DNA of 64,000 nt, taken from positions 20,183,385 to 20,247,384 of the forward strand of contig CM070594.1 of NCBI GenBank assembly GCA_036346395.1, in the 5' to 3' direction. Under the pieces are notes generated by a model that searched no databases, was not told where the DNA came from, and saw only the letters and a list, made by a program, of their open reading frames with translations. Both the position numbers and the translations under genes were made by a program. Source of the DNA: Hsuehochloa calcarea (lineage: Eukaryota; Streptophyta; Magnoliopsida; Poales; Poaceae). Of this stretch, positions 11,797 through 22,656 are shown in pieces (within the stretch, counting starts at the first letter, position 1; each line of letters starts with the position of its first letter).

Positions 11797-12790
11797 GTGT
11801 GGCCGCAGATTGAGGAGATTCCGGTGGTTAGTGATTATCCGGATGTGTTCCCGGTGATCTTAGGGTTTGCCACTGCGCGAGGCGTGGAGTTTCGCATTGA
11901 TCTTGTTCGGTACTCGTCCCATCTCGATGTCTCCATATCGATTAGCACGTCCGTTTGGGACGAGTTGAAAAAGTTGGATGATTTGTTGGCCAAAGGTTTG
12001 ATCAGCGTAGTGTATCGCCGTGGGAGCTCTGATCGCATTCACGAGAGAAGAAGGATGGGAGTTGGCGCATGTGTATTGATTACGCGCGCTTAATGCGATC
12101 ACAATCAAGAACAAATACCCATTGCCCGCATTGAGGACTTGTTTGATCGCTTGAATGGAGCTCAAGTGTTCTCCAAGATTGATCTCGATCGGGTATAATC
12201 AAATCCGTGTGCGTGGCGAGATGTAGAGAAGCTCGCTTTCTCCACGGTATGGGCATTATGAGTATAAAGTTATGTCTTTTGGATTGACTAATGCACTGCC
12301 ATTTTATGGAGACCATGAACAACATGTTGCACGAGTATCTAGATGATTTCGTGATGGTGTTTATTGATGACATTCTTGTCTATTCAAGACCAATGAGGAT
12401 CATGGCGTCATTTGAGGTTTGGTTTTAGATACTTTGAGAGAGCACAAGTTCTATGCTAAGTTGAAGAAGTGTGAATTCGGATTTGAAGTGGGTTTTACGG
12501 GTCATGTGATTAACCCTCGAGGTATTCTTTGTTGATCCTAGCAAGGTCTCTCGATGGTGGATTGGAAGAGGCCGACTAGTGTGAAGGAGGTGAGGAGTTT
12601 CTTGGGATTGGCTGGATATTATCGGCGTTTTGTGCAGGATTTCTCTATCATTGCCAAGCCGATGTCTCAGCTTACTCAGAAAGGTGTGAGATTCGGTGGA
12701 CCGATGAGTGTGGCGCTAGTTTACGTATTTTGAAGGACAGGTTGGTGACCTCTCCTATTCTCACTCTTCCGAGCCGGAAGCGGTTCTGAT
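11797..12790 (+). pseudogene. Element E reverse transcriptase, frameshifted
   Basis: Starts near VVSDYPDVFP (11822-11853). RT blocks follow in changing frames: a LEKGLI-like motif at about 11980-12005, a CVLITRA remnant of the CIDYRALN box near 12070, MSFGLTNA at about 12270-12300, and the active-site FIDDILVYS at about 12357-12385, with both aspartates kept. Numerous one- and two-base indels separate these blocks. The connection to RNase H (LGLAGYYRRFV, about 12603-12635) is readable. Confidence 0.85.
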
Positions 12791-12793
12791 CTT

Positions 12794-13170
12794 TTGAGAT
12801 CGTCTCGAGTGGGTCTTGGCTGTGTTCTCACGCAAGATGGTAAGGTGATTGCTTATGCGTCGAGACAGTTAAAGAAGCACGAGCAGAATTATCCCACTCA
12901 TGATTTGGAGTTGGCTGCAGTTGTTTTTGCTCTCAAGATTTGGAGGCATTATCTATCTGGCGAGCCTTGTGATATTTTCACAGATCACAAGAGTCTCAAA
13001 TATATCTTCACTCAGAAGGATCTGAATTTGAGGCAAAGGAGGTGGTTGGAATTGATCAAGGACTACGATCTTACTATTCAGTATCATCCAGGTAAGGCCA
13101 ATGTTGTTGCTGATGCTCTTAGTCGCAAGGCGACTCCTGCTACTCTAGATTGCCTCATTGCTGATTTTGA
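12794..13170 (+). pseudogene. Element E RNase H domain (open segment)
   Basis: A continuous frame with the gypsy RNase H block: GLGCVLTQDGKVIAYASRQL, then EQNYPTHDLELAAVVFALK, FTDHKSLKYIF and the YHPGKANVVADALSRK end. This is the best-preserved part of element E's pol, and continues towards integrase with one frame break at about 13220. Confidence 0.9.
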
Positions 13171-13221
13171 TCGCATGGGAATATCTTATTGTTATGCGGG
13201 CACGACACATGTTGAGACACG

Positions 13222-14133
13222 TTGATTCTTGAGTCGGATATTCGGGCCGTGTCTGGAAGCACATCGAGTGACCGGTTATTACAGGAGGTTAGGAAGCGTC
13301 TGGATGGAGGTAAAGAGAGTGATTTCAGTATGGATGATTTTGGTACTTTGAGGTTTAAAGGCCGCCTTTGCGTGCCACAAAAGGCGGAGGTCAAGGATGA
13401 TATTTTGAGGGAGGCACATCGCACTCCGTACACCGTTCATCCTGGTGAGACTAAGATGTATCGAGATCTGAAACAGAATTTTTGGTGGAAAAGAATGAAG
13501 GTGGACATTGCTAATTATGTGGCTTCTTGTGGTGTTTGTCGCAAGTGAAAGCCGAGCACAAGCGTCTGCGCAGGTTGTTGCGACCTTTGGAGTTACCCAG
13601 TGGCCTTGGGATGATATCTCTATGGACTTTGTGGTGGCGTTGCCTCGTTCGCCGCGAGGGAAGGATGCAGTTTGGGTAGTGGTGGATCGATTCAGCAAGT
13701 CTGCGCACTTCATTCCTATTCGCACGACAAATTCAGCGAGTGATCTAGCTCCTATTTATGTGCGGGAGATAGTGAGGCGCATGGCGTGCCAAAGACCATC
13801 GTTTACAGCGAGGACGCCAAGTTTGTCTCCAAGTTCGGGAGAGTCTGCGAGTGCATTGGGCACACAGCTCACTTTGAGTCTGACGTTTCACCCACAGCAG
13901 ATGGGCGGTCGAGGCGTACTATTCAAACTTTGGAGGACATGTTGCGATCTTGCGTTTTGTCTTGGAAGGGTAGTTGGGAGGACCAGTTGCCACTTGCAGA
14001 GTTTGCTTATAATAATAGTTACCATTCCAATGTTAGAGCCGCGCCATTCGAGGTTCTCTATGGGCGGAAGTGCAGATCGCCACTTTGTTGGGATGCAGTT
14101 GGAGAGAAGCGATTTTGGGTCGGACTAGATTGA
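13222..14133 (+). pseudogene. Element E integrase, catalytic residues lost
   Basis: The N-terminal HHCC zinc domain is intact in 13222-13548 (EAHRTPYTVHPGET ... CGVCRK). The core reads WDDISMDFVVALP and VVVDRFSKSAHFIP (first catalytic Asp kept), shifts frame near 13780, then IVYSEDAKFVSKF, where the second catalytic Asp position is Ser (13807-13809), and DGRSRRTIQTLEDML, where the catalytic Glu position is Arg (13912-13914). The LAEFAYNNSYH and LYGRKCRSP blocks follow. With two of the D-D-E residues changed, this integrase would be inactive even if the frame were open. Confidence 0.88.
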
Positions 14134-14188
14134 AGACCGTTGAGCGTGTGGCCATGGTAAGCGAGAATCATTAGCGTACTCGAAGCGC

Positions 14189-14690
14189 ATGAAAAGTTAT
14201 CTTGATTTGAGGCGTGACTTGGAGTTTGCGGTGGGTGACCAGGTGCTCTTGAGGGTGTCTCCCACTAAAGGTATTGTTCGGTTTGGTACCAAAGGGAAGC
14301 TTAGCCCGAGGTATGTTGGACCATTCCCGATTATTGCAAGAATTGGGAAGTTAGCTTACCGCTTGGACCTTCCTGAGTCCATGCGTGGAGTTCACAATGT
14401 GTTTCACGTCTCGATCTTTGAGAAAGTTTTGAGAGACCGAGCATAAGATTTCTTTAGAGCGTGACTATTGAGCAAGACCTCACGGTTGAGTCGCGTCCGT
14501 GGCGCATTTTAGAGAGGTCGGAGCGAGTCTTTGAGGCACAAGACGTTGGTATATGTCAAGGTCTTTGTGGGCGATCACCGAGAGAGAGAGGCGACTTGGG
14601 AGTTGGAGTCTCGCATGCGCGAGCAATACCCAGAGTTGTTCACGTCGGGTATGTGTTATTTTGTTGTTTAATTTCAGCTGTGCAGTTTTT
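14189..14690 (+). pseudogene. Element E integrase C-terminus and chromodomain-like tail
   Basis: 14189-14446 encodes the GPY/F region (VGDQVLLRVSPTKGIVRFG, YVGPFPII, HNVFHVS). After a break, 14461-14690 carries a weak chromodomain-like end (RPWRILERSE ... ATWELESRMREQYPELF) split over two frames. The same C-terminal segment is found on the minus strand at 29754-30060 in element B, showing that E and B are related. Confidence 0.75.
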
Positions 14691-14732
14691 CTTTGAGTAG
14701 AACGACGAGTAGAATTCGGGGTCGAATTCCGT

Positions 14733-14746
14733 TAAGGGGGGTAGAA
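14733..14746 (+). other. Polypurine tract of element E
   Basis: TAAGGGGGGTAGAA immediately before the 3' LTR start at 14747: the second-strand primer site of LTR elements. Confidence 0.85.
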
Positions 14747-16403
14747 TGTAATATTCTGGAAAAAATAAATGGTAATAATAAATAAATATTATTAACGTTT
14801 TTAAGAGCCTGTGTGCAATTAAATTAATTAGTATATAAAAATAGAATTTCGGAATTTTTTTAGAGCTATATAAATGAATTGTGGTTTCTCTAGAAAACCC
14901 TAAAAGTTTTTATTTCTTTTCTTCCAACTGCGCGCTTGATTTTGGTTTCTTTCTCCGGAGCTTGCTTGTGCCGTGATTTTTCATCTGCTTCTTTGCATTC
15001 GTGCGCCTCTCGTGTGTCGGCGCTCTGTGGCTGCGTTTCAACCGCCTTGATTGCCTCTGCGGCTGGAAGCTAGCGCTTCTTCTTGCCGTTGCTTTCCCTA
15101 ACAGCGTCTTATTCTTGTCTTGATTCTGTTATTTGCGGTGTCTTATTTCTTGTCTTGAAATCTTCTTGTCTGCTTCTTTCCGCTGTCTCTTTGAGCCGCC
15201 ATTGGAAGATCTGTTGTCTTTGCTCCATTGGTTGTGGGCCGCCGCCGCCAATCGTCTGCCTCGCTGACGCCGAGCTTGGCGCCTAAGCGAGCCGCCGTTT
15301 CTGCCGGGCTGCGATGCCAATTAGAGAAAATTCTTCTTTGTCCTCGCTGGCGCGCGTGGGCGTCATGAGAAGTCAGAAGCTGCTTTGCCGCCGTCATCCG
15401 TTCCTTGATTGACCGGCGTATTTTGAGAGGCGTCGTGCTTGTTGCCATCTTCTAGCCAAATCGTGCGTCGCAACTAGTAAAGGCAAGTGCATGGTAGACA
15501 GCGATCATTGATCGATCACTGTTTTCTTTATCTTCTATTACCATTATTGTTGTGCTTTTATTATGTTTAATTGCAAACAAATAATTGGTATGTTTATATC
15601 TTTGTTGACAAGCATGATGAAAAGTTGGATATGATGTTTATGATGGAGTTTGCATGTTTGCATTCATAAGCATCTTTGCATAAGAGAAGGTGATCATGAT
15701 TGATCACAACTCCACGAGGAGTGGAGGAGGTCCCCGATCCTTGAGGAGGAGCGGGCTTGAGTGAATGTTGTCGCGAGCATTCACTCACGCTATCTTAGAT
15801 ATCTGTGAAAGAAGTGCATGTGGACATATAGATTAGAGTTGCATTGATATTTGAGTTTAATGGATGTGATTCAAAGAGAAGATAAGCGCATGAGAATATT
15901 AATGGAAGTACTGTGATGATAATGAAGTTATTGATTCTTTGTTGATTTATTATTGTTCGTTGTTTATGGATGTGTTTCTTTGAGTCGTGGACTCACCCTT
16001 GCTCTATTGTTGTTTTTAGGTGATCTTGAGGATGCCGAATGGCGAGAGCGAATAGAGCACATGGACAACACATGATTATTTGCCATAAGAATCTTTTCAT
16101 TCACAAATTGGTTTACTCTAGAACATGTTAAAGGTTGATTAAAGTTTAGGACATCATTTGGACTAGACTATTTGCTTTATTAATTTGGATTCTTTGGTTG
16201 ATGCTACTTTGGATTATTTACCTGGTTATAATTCCCATTGATTATTTATTATCACTTGATCCATAATTATGCATTGCTCTTTTGTGATCCATTGATATGT
16301 TTGTTGATGTTTTCTTGCTGAAATTTTATAGTGTGTCGATAATTATTAGTTTAAAGTGTAGTGTGGTGGCATTCTAGGCTCAGTGTTGGGCTGGGGTGTT
16401 ACA
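14747..16403 (+). mobile_element. Element E 3' LTR, complete
   Basis: A 1657 bp LTR, TGTAATATTCTGG to GGGGTGTTACA, followed by the CTATG target duplication. It contains a TATATAAATG TATA-like box near 14868-14877. Apart from the segment missing in the 5' copy, the two LTRs are almost identical over their last 900 bp. Confidence 0.93.
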
Positions 16404-17106
16404 CTATGCCTATTGGAAGAATCTAATGTGAGTCTTCCTTGAGTGCGAAGGACACGCTATATGGGAGGTTGTTCGAGTCCCGCTCGTTGTGCCCGAAGTT
16501 GCAACGCTGGCTTCAGAAGCCCTCTTGGCTAACAAGAATAAGGCTAAAAACCTCTTATATGGTGAGCTTGGTAGACAGGAGTATGATCAGATTTAGAATC
16601 TTGAGACTGCGCACGAGATTTGGAACACTCTCGAAACCTACCATGAGGGTTCGTCCCAAGTTAAGAAAGTACGCAAAACAGTCTATAAGCATGAATATAA
16701 CAAATTCGAGATGCGTCCTAGAGAGAGCATCGATGATATTTTCAGTCGCTTTAATAAAGTGATTAATTAGATGAAAGCTGTTGGTATTGAATATTCTCAG
16801 TCTGAAAATGCCACTCACCTCTTGGCTGCAATCAACACCAAGGAGTATGAGATAAAAGCTACCGCCATTGAGAAGAATATCAACCTCTTTGATCTGACTT
16901 TGGAGTTGCTCTATAACAAGCTCAAGACTCATGAGATCAAGAGGATTGATCATCATAAGAAGGAAAATATGGCTTTAGTAGCAGACCCGCTCAAGAGAGC
17001 TTCTGATGGGTCTTCTGAGTCTTCTTCTGGATTTTCGCTTGCTGGTTTATCTGCAATTCATGAAGAGGAGTTTGAGAGTCTTCCTGAGACTGAGTTGCCC
17101 TCATAG
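16404..17106 (+). pseudogene. Copia D gag (UBN2-type), broken
   Basis: Continues the frame begun at 8535. After the TSD it reads AYWKN, then stops. Recognisable copia gag blocks follow: ECEGHAIWEVV, ETAHEIWNTLETYHEGSSQVKK, a frame ending at 16770, then 16771-17106 with MKAVGIEYSQSENATHLLAA and KTHEIKRIDHHKK. In-frame stops occur near 16430, 16597, 16768 and 17104. This is the capsid domain of a copia element similar to those with long non-coding 3' regions. Confidence 0.8.
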
Positions 17107-17164
17107 TCAAAAAGGTCACACGGGCCTACAACAATATGAACAACAGAAATTGAGGAGGTCCCGT

Positions 17165-17440
17165 GACTTGCTATGAGTGTGGTGAGCTTAATTATATCCA
17201 GGCAAATTGCCCCAAGCTGAAAGGTAAGAGCAACTATAAGGAGGGAAAGTCAGTTTGGAAGAAGCCTCAATAGAACAAATCAAGGTATGATACTGCCAAG
17301 ATGACGAAGGTCGCTCACTGGGTTCTTGCCGCTTTTGAGGAACAATCTTTAAGCGATGTGGACTCCGAGAGCGAGGAGGACAAGGAGGAGGAGATCCCTC
17401 AAAACAAGAAGAAGGGAAGGCCAAGGACTTCATCGATTTG
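17165..17440 (+). pseudogene. Copia D nucleocapsid; protease region deleted
   Basis: A zinc knuckle reads CYECGELNYIQANCP (17167-17211), with Tyr where the metal-binding His should be. An acidic stretch follows (SDVDSESEEDKEEE, about 17352-17395). Immediately after it, at about 17440, the sequence is already in the integrase core, so the protease and the N-terminal integrase zinc domain, normally several hundred codons, are missing. Frame breaks occur at 17104-17165 and at 17271. Confidence 0.75.
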
Positions 17441-17863
17441 TGCTCCATGGCTGACTCTGTTGATGATTTTTCTAGATACACTTGGGTGCTCTTTCTTGCT
17501 TCGAAGGATGAAGCTTTTGATCATTATCATGATCTTGTTCTTCGTTTGGCTTCTGAACTTCCGGGTGCCTTGAGAGCGATCCGCAGTGACAATGGCACAG
17601 GGTTCAAGAATGTCTCATTTGTTTCTTTTTGTGCTAATCATGGAGTTGAGCATCAGTTTTCTTCTCCACACATCTCTCAACAAAATAGCGTTGTGGAAAG
17701 GAAGAATAGGACTCTAGTCGAGATGGTTAGGATGATGCTAGATGAGTATAGCACACCGAGGAGGTTTTGGGCCAAAGCTGTTGGTATTGGTTGCCATATT
17801 GCAAATCGTGTCTTTGTGAGACGTTCTTTTTGCAAGACTGCTTATGAGCTTCGATTTTGTTGA
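17438..17863 (+). pseudogene. Copia D integrase core (open fragment)
   Basis: A 141-codon open segment with DDFSRYTWVLFLASKDEA (first catalytic Asp region), RAIRSDNGTGFKN (second Asp), and NSVVERKNRTLVEM (catalytic Glu) followed by FWAKAVGIGCHIANRV. The D-D-E set is retained. It lacks the N-terminal HHCC domain because of the upstream deletion. After 17863 the frame shifts, and the integrase C-terminal part (LDKFESRTFDG-like, GYPAHSRGFRVFNAET) continues to about 18060 in another frame. Confidence 0.88.
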
Positions 17864-18059
17864 AAACCCTCTGTCTCACACTTTTGAGTTTTTGGATCCA
17901 AGTGTTTTGTTCTCAAGACAGGAAATCTAGATAAATTTGAGTCAAGAACTTTTGATGGTTTATTTCTGGGTTATCCTGCGCATTCGAGGGGTTTTCGGGT
18001 TTTTAATGCTGAGACTAACCTTGTTCAGGAGACATGTAATGTCACTTTTGATGAGACTA

Positions 18060-18590
18060 CCCCTGGAGCTAGATCAGATATTTCAGGTGATACACAGGTG
18101 ACATAGAGCATATTCATGGAGGAAGATGATGAAGGACTTGATAATGTTCTTCCACCTGCTGCTGTTGACGCTCCTATTCCAGCACAAGAACCTGCTGTGA
18201 CTACTTCGCTTCAGATGAGGCTCCTGCTGCATCTTCATCATCAGTAGTACCTGCGGAGGTTGAAGAGATGCTTTCCTCTTCGGGTGCACCACTTCACATT
18301 CAAAGGCAGCACCCTCCGGATCAGATCATATGTAATCTCCATGAGCGAGTCACTCGCTCCAGATATAATGATCCAAACCTCTACTCTTATTCTGCTTTTG
18401 TTGCTTCTTTTGAACCCCGCGATATATCACATGCTTTATCGGATTCTAGCTGGGTAAATGCCATGCATGAGGAGTTAGAGAATTTTGAGAGGAATAAAGT
18501 TTGGAACCTAGTAGAACCTCCTAGTGGCCATAATGTTATAGAATCCGCTGGGTCTTCAAAAATAAAGAAAATGAGGATGGTTATGTGATT
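18060..18590 (+). pseudogene. Copia D integrase-RT linker and RT entry
   Basis: An acidic, proline/alanine-rich linker (DDEGLDNVLPPAAVDAP region) with a break near 18210. The segment 18268-18588 then carries HPPDQIICNLHERVTRS and WVNAMHEELENFERNKVWNLVEPP, the conserved entry into copia RT. A frameshift at about 18545-18590 separates it from the RT core. Confidence 0.8.
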
Positions 18591-19295
18591 AGAAACAAGA
18601 CTAGGTTGGTAGCTCAGGGCTTTAACCAAGTTGAGGTGTTAGATTTTGATGAGACCTTTGCCCCTGTTGCTAGACTAGAAGCCATTCGCATTCTGCTTGC
18701 ATTTGCTGCATCTAAGGGCTTTAGATTATATCAGATGGATGTTAAAAGTGCATTTTTAAATGGTTTTATAGAGGAGAAAGTTTATGTTAGGCAACTCCCA
18801 GGCTTTGAGAATCACAAGTACCCACATCATGTGTTCAAGCTATCCAAAGCCTTATATGGTCTTAAACAAGCCCCTAGAGCCCATAAGACCTTCTTGCTTA
18901 AGAATGATTTTGAGATGGGTAAGGTAGACAAGACTTTGTTCATTCTTAGGCGTGGTAATGACTTCCTGCTTGCTCAGATTTACGTTGATTATATTATCTT
19001 TGGTGGTTCTTTTAATGCTCTTGTTTCCAGTATTTCTGAGACTATGTCCAGACAATTTGAGATGAGTATGAAGGGAGAGCTCAATTACTTCTTGGGGCTT
19101 CAAATCAAGCAATGCAAGGAAGAGATCTTCATCCATCAGACGAAGTACACTAAGGACTTGCTCAAACGCTTCGACATGGGTGACTGCAAGCCGATCTCCA
19201 CTCCCATGGTGACTTCGACTGTTTTGGATCCAGATGAGGAAGGAGAAACCGTGGATCAACGCGAGTACCGCAGCATGATCGGCTCCCTCCTGTAG
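18585..19295 (+). pseudogene. Copia D reverse transcriptase, active-site Asp lost
   Basis: An open segment of about 236 codons with NKTRLVAQGFNQ, FDETFAPVARLEAIR, YQMDVKSAFLNG and LYGLKQAPRA. About 10 residues are deleted right after QAPRA. The polymerase box reads YVDYIIF (18981-18992), so the second catalytic Asp is Tyr. It continues with LNYFLGLQIKQ and STPMVTS before stopping at 19293. The enzyme would be inactive. Confidence 0.92.
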
Positions 19296-19910
19296 CTGAT
19301 GGTCTCAAGACCGGAGATTCACTTCATGATCTGCCTCTATGCGAGGTTTCAGGCGTCTCCGAGAGCTTCCTATCGCCAAGCCGTTAAGCGCATATTCATG
19401 TATTTACACTCTACCCTCTTGTATGACTTTGGTATTCTTGTTTGTCATCTTTGTCCATTCGGGGGTTTTCTGATTCTGATTTTGCGGGCTGTCGGCTAGA
19501 TAGGAAGAGTACCTCAAGCACTTGTCACTTCCTAGGCACTTCTATTGTATCTTGGTCTTCTAGGAAGCAGTCTTTTGTTGCACAATCTACTGCTGAAGCT
19601 GAATATGTAGCTGCTGCTAGTTGCTGTAGTCAGATTTTGTGGATGGTAACCACTCTTAAGGATTATGGCTTTAATTTTGCTAGTGTTCCTCTTTTCTGTG
19701 ATAACACTTCTGCCATTAATATTGCTAAGAACCCTGTGCAACACTCTAGGACCAAGCACATAGACATTCGCTATCACTTCCTTAGAGACTATGTCGAAAA
19801 AGGTGATATTGTGCTGCACTTTGTGGAGTCCGAGGCTCAATTGGATGATATCCTCACCAAGCCTTTAGACCCAACTAGGTTTGCCACTTTAAGGAGCGAG
19901 TTAGGGGTAA
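19296..19910 (+). pseudogene. Copia D RNase H domain
   Basis: After breaks at 19293 and about 19440, the segment from 19442 reads GFSDSDFAGCRLDRKSTS, FLGTSIVSWSSRKQ, AQSTAEAEYVAAAS, LFCDNTSAINIAKNP, HSRTKHIDIRYHFLRD and LDDILTKPLD, the complete copia RNase H order with its catalytic acidic residues. Coding similarity ends near 19910. The ORF runs on to 20062 in non-coding DNA. Confidence 0.9.
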
Positions 19911-21670
19911 TTTATCCCTATGGGTTGGCTATAGGGGGATTTCGATCTTTTCTGATCTTACCTTGTTCTTTTGATCTTTTTCTGAACTTATTGATCTTTT
20001 TTGAACTTTTTAGGTTTTTAGGATTTTCTTGTATCTCATTGTATCATATTGCCTTCATATGAAAAATCCAAAAAGATGCATTGTAATATAAGTTTTTCTG
20101 CTTATCTTTTAAAATTGATGAAGCTTTGCCTATTACCCTTTGGAGTTTTAGTATTTCAATTCTTGCTCAATGCCATGTCTAGTTCTTTGACTTGCTAGAA
20201 TTATCATGCTTTCACATATACAGATAAGTATTTGCTGCATGAGCTAGAACTCTAAAACAACCTGAACTAAAAATTGTAATTTATGGATGTTTTTAGCTAG
20301 TTGTGCAATTAGTACTCCTTTTGTGACATTGGCCCTGTCAGAATTGCTTTGTTAGCTCTTGAATCTAAAATTGATCATTACTTGAGCTTCTTGTGTTCTT
20401 GAGAATCTAAAACTGCTCTTGCGAAACATGAAAAATCAAGATTGTCTCATGCTTTAATTGTGCCAAACTACTCTTACGAGACTGCATATCAAAGACATGA
20501 ACTTGGAGATAGTTTGATGATCCAGACGATCTCATGGGGACTGCTTGTCAGAAATGACATGAACCTCAAGATTTGTCGCCCTGGTAGAAGCTTAGGAAGA
20601 GTTTGTGGATGGCTCCTAGTCCAGGATCTTCTCCACTAAGATATACTTTTAATCAACTTATGATCGAAGCTTAGGATGAGTTTGTGGATGGCTCCTAGTC
20701 CAGGATCTTGTCACTAAGTTAGACCATGAGTCAACTTCAATATTCAGTGCAAATGAGAAAATTGTTGAAAAAATAGGCGTTTGAGAAATTTGAGCAAAAT
20801 GATTCAATACAGGACCTGATTGTCTCTTAATGTGGTCTTTGTTAGCTTTTTGATCTCACTTTGATATTTTGACATGGCTAGTTTCACTTTAGAATCCCTG
20901 TTGATGAACTTGCTGAATTTGAAGCTTTGCTTAAATTGATCAAATTTATTGCTTTATATTGAGCCTTCATGCTTAGCTTTGATATATATATATATCTTAT
21001 CATGATCTTGCTAGCGCTGTTAGGCTTGATATGGTGTTTGTGCAATATTAGAAATGTTGGCTTGTTGTTTTGGGTAATCTCCAAAGCTTCTTGCAATCAA
21101 AAATTAAAAAAATACAAAAATGAAGCCACTCCATTGCACTTCATGCATACTCCTTCTTTTGCTTCTTTCTTCATTCTGCATTTGTTATCTCTGGGCGAGA
21201 GGAAGACGTGATTCCTTGATGACTCCATTGTCAAAGGGGGAGAAGATATTTTAATGTTGGGGGAGAAGACATCGCAATGTTGTATAAAGGGAGAAGATAT
21301 AAAAATGTTATAAAGGGGGAGAAAATTGGAGAATTTGAAATTTTCTGAAATATGAGGATCATAGTGAGGGGGAGCTTTTGAATTGCATTCTTATCATCTT
21401 ATTGCTTTTCTGAACTTGAATTGCATTTATTAATCCTCACGATGATCAAAGCTCAATTGAACAATTGTTCTTTCATATGGACCTTAAGTGAGATTTTTAA
21501 CTCTTTAATGGAATTTAAAGTTTTTATGCTTTCTTTTGCCTTATCTCACTTGCCTATGCTATTCTGATGCCAGCTTGGTCATTTCCATTACTTTCTCTTG
21601 CTTATGGACCAAGTATTTTACTTTTCAAACCTCCAAATTGCATTTTTGGATTATTGCCAATGTGTTCATC
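19911..21670 (+). mobile_element. Copia D long non-coding 3' internal region
   Basis: About 1.75 kb between RNase H and the polypurine tract with no credible gene. It contains an imperfect direct repeat of about 60 bp (GAAGCTTAGGAAGAGTTTGTGGATGG at 20586 onward and GAAGCTTAGGATGAGTTTGTGG at 20666 onward) and several AAGGGGGAGAA purine tracts (21232-21375) resembling extra polypurine tracts. Such long spacers are known in several grass copia families. Confidence 0.7.
20585..20720 (+). repeat. Imperfect direct repeat in copia D spacer
   Basis: Two copies of a roughly 65 bp segment containing TTTGTGGATGGCTCCTAGTC followed by CAGGATCTT (about 20586-20640 and 20667-20720), separated by about 25 bp. 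No coding potential. Confidence 0.6.
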
Positions 21671-21681
21671 AAGGGGGAGAT
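21671..21681 (+). other. Polypurine tract of copia D
   Basis: AAGGGGGAGAT(T) directly before the 3' LTR start TGTGGATATC at 21682. Confidence 0.85.
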
Positions 21682-22068
21682 TGTGGATATCATGGGGATA
21701 TACTCCAGATCTTAGGATGATGTGACAATTGGCAATGGCATTAACGAGTTTATCGTTTTGCGTGTTTTCAGCAAAGAAACAGTGCTGTCAGGCTTCAGGC
21801 GGTCTGACCGGTCTAAGCGGCGGTCAGACTGATCCAAGGGCGGCCCGACCGGCTATAGCGGCGGTCGGACCGACCAACTTAAGAAGTGAGGTTTTGAGCT
21901 GGGCAAAAATAGAGGGTGTAGGCAAGAGAGGAGATTCTATTGCACTTGGTCCCCTAATTTTTGGAGTCTCCAGTCAAAAGTTCTATTGGATTGAAAATTC
22001 CAGTAGGTTTCGGTTTTCCAGAGAGGACATTCGGCTAAGTCCCAACTAGCGGTTTGACCGGCCAATAG
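21682..22068 (+). mobile_element. Copia D 3' LTR, truncated after 387 bp
   Basis: It matches the first 390 bp of the 5' LTR through GGTTTGACCGGCCAATAG, then changes abruptly to B-type sequence at 22069. About 1.3 kb of the LTR and the 3' target duplication are lost, so D's insertion site cannot be verified by TSD (the five bases before the 5' LTR are CCATC). Confidence 0.88.
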
Positions 22069-22656
22069 AAGAGCTATCCAAAACTCCTCCCATAAAATTC
22101 TAGATCCACTGGTATTCTAAGTATCCACAAAAGATAACTCCAAAATTAACATCCACTAATATAGTAATGTAACATCACCTTGACTTTCCCTTCCCACCCG
22201 TTAGTTTCATCTATTGAGACCAAATAACCCAACAAGTTTAGCCAACTAAACCATTTTTAATGGTCAAACTAGTTCGTCAAAATTCCACACTTAATAACTC
22301 CTTTGACTCCAATTGGGTATAACCATACTCTTAATCACAGTTCATCAAGAATAACTACAAGACACCATCAAATTAATCAACTTCCCTTCCAAGGATCTTA
22401 GTTAAGATCGATTATGCACCGTACTAGAAACCCATTTTGATAACCCATATCATATCCACTAATATATTTGATTATAATCTCTCACTCAACCACGATAAGA
22501 CATCACTAATGGGTTCTTAACATTTTCTTTCATAAAAGAGAAGCATTCAATTTCAACATTCAAAATACCCAAATGAAATTCATTGGGTCGAAGATTCCAC
22601 ATGGTAAAGGGCTTACAAACAGAAACTGTCATTATCCAAAATATTAAGCTTATAAA
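22069..22656 (-). mobile_element. Element B non-coding internal region, middle part
   Basis: No ORF of note; the minus strand is T/G-rich like 5300-6777. Bounded on the left by truncated copia D and on the right by solo LTR C, whose TSD ATAAA occupies 22652-22656. Confidence 0.5.

Larger units (their letters stand above)
8584..16403 (+). mobile_element. Ty3-gypsy element E, whole insertion with TSD CTATG
   Basis: A complete-length gypsy element inserted in copia D's gag. The LTRs start TGTAATATTCTG, the 3' LTR ends GGTGTTACA, and the 5 bp target duplication CTATG is perfect (8579-8583 and 16404-16408). Order inside: 5' LTR, degenerate primer site, gag with zinc knuckle, protease, RT, RNase H, integrase, C-terminal chromodomain-like tail, polypurine tract, 3' LTR. 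The domain order (integrase after RNase H) defines Ty3-gypsy. The ATWELESRMREQYPELF ending resembles Tekay/Del-type chromoviruses of grasses. gag and pol are broken by many frameshifts. Confidence 0.93.
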
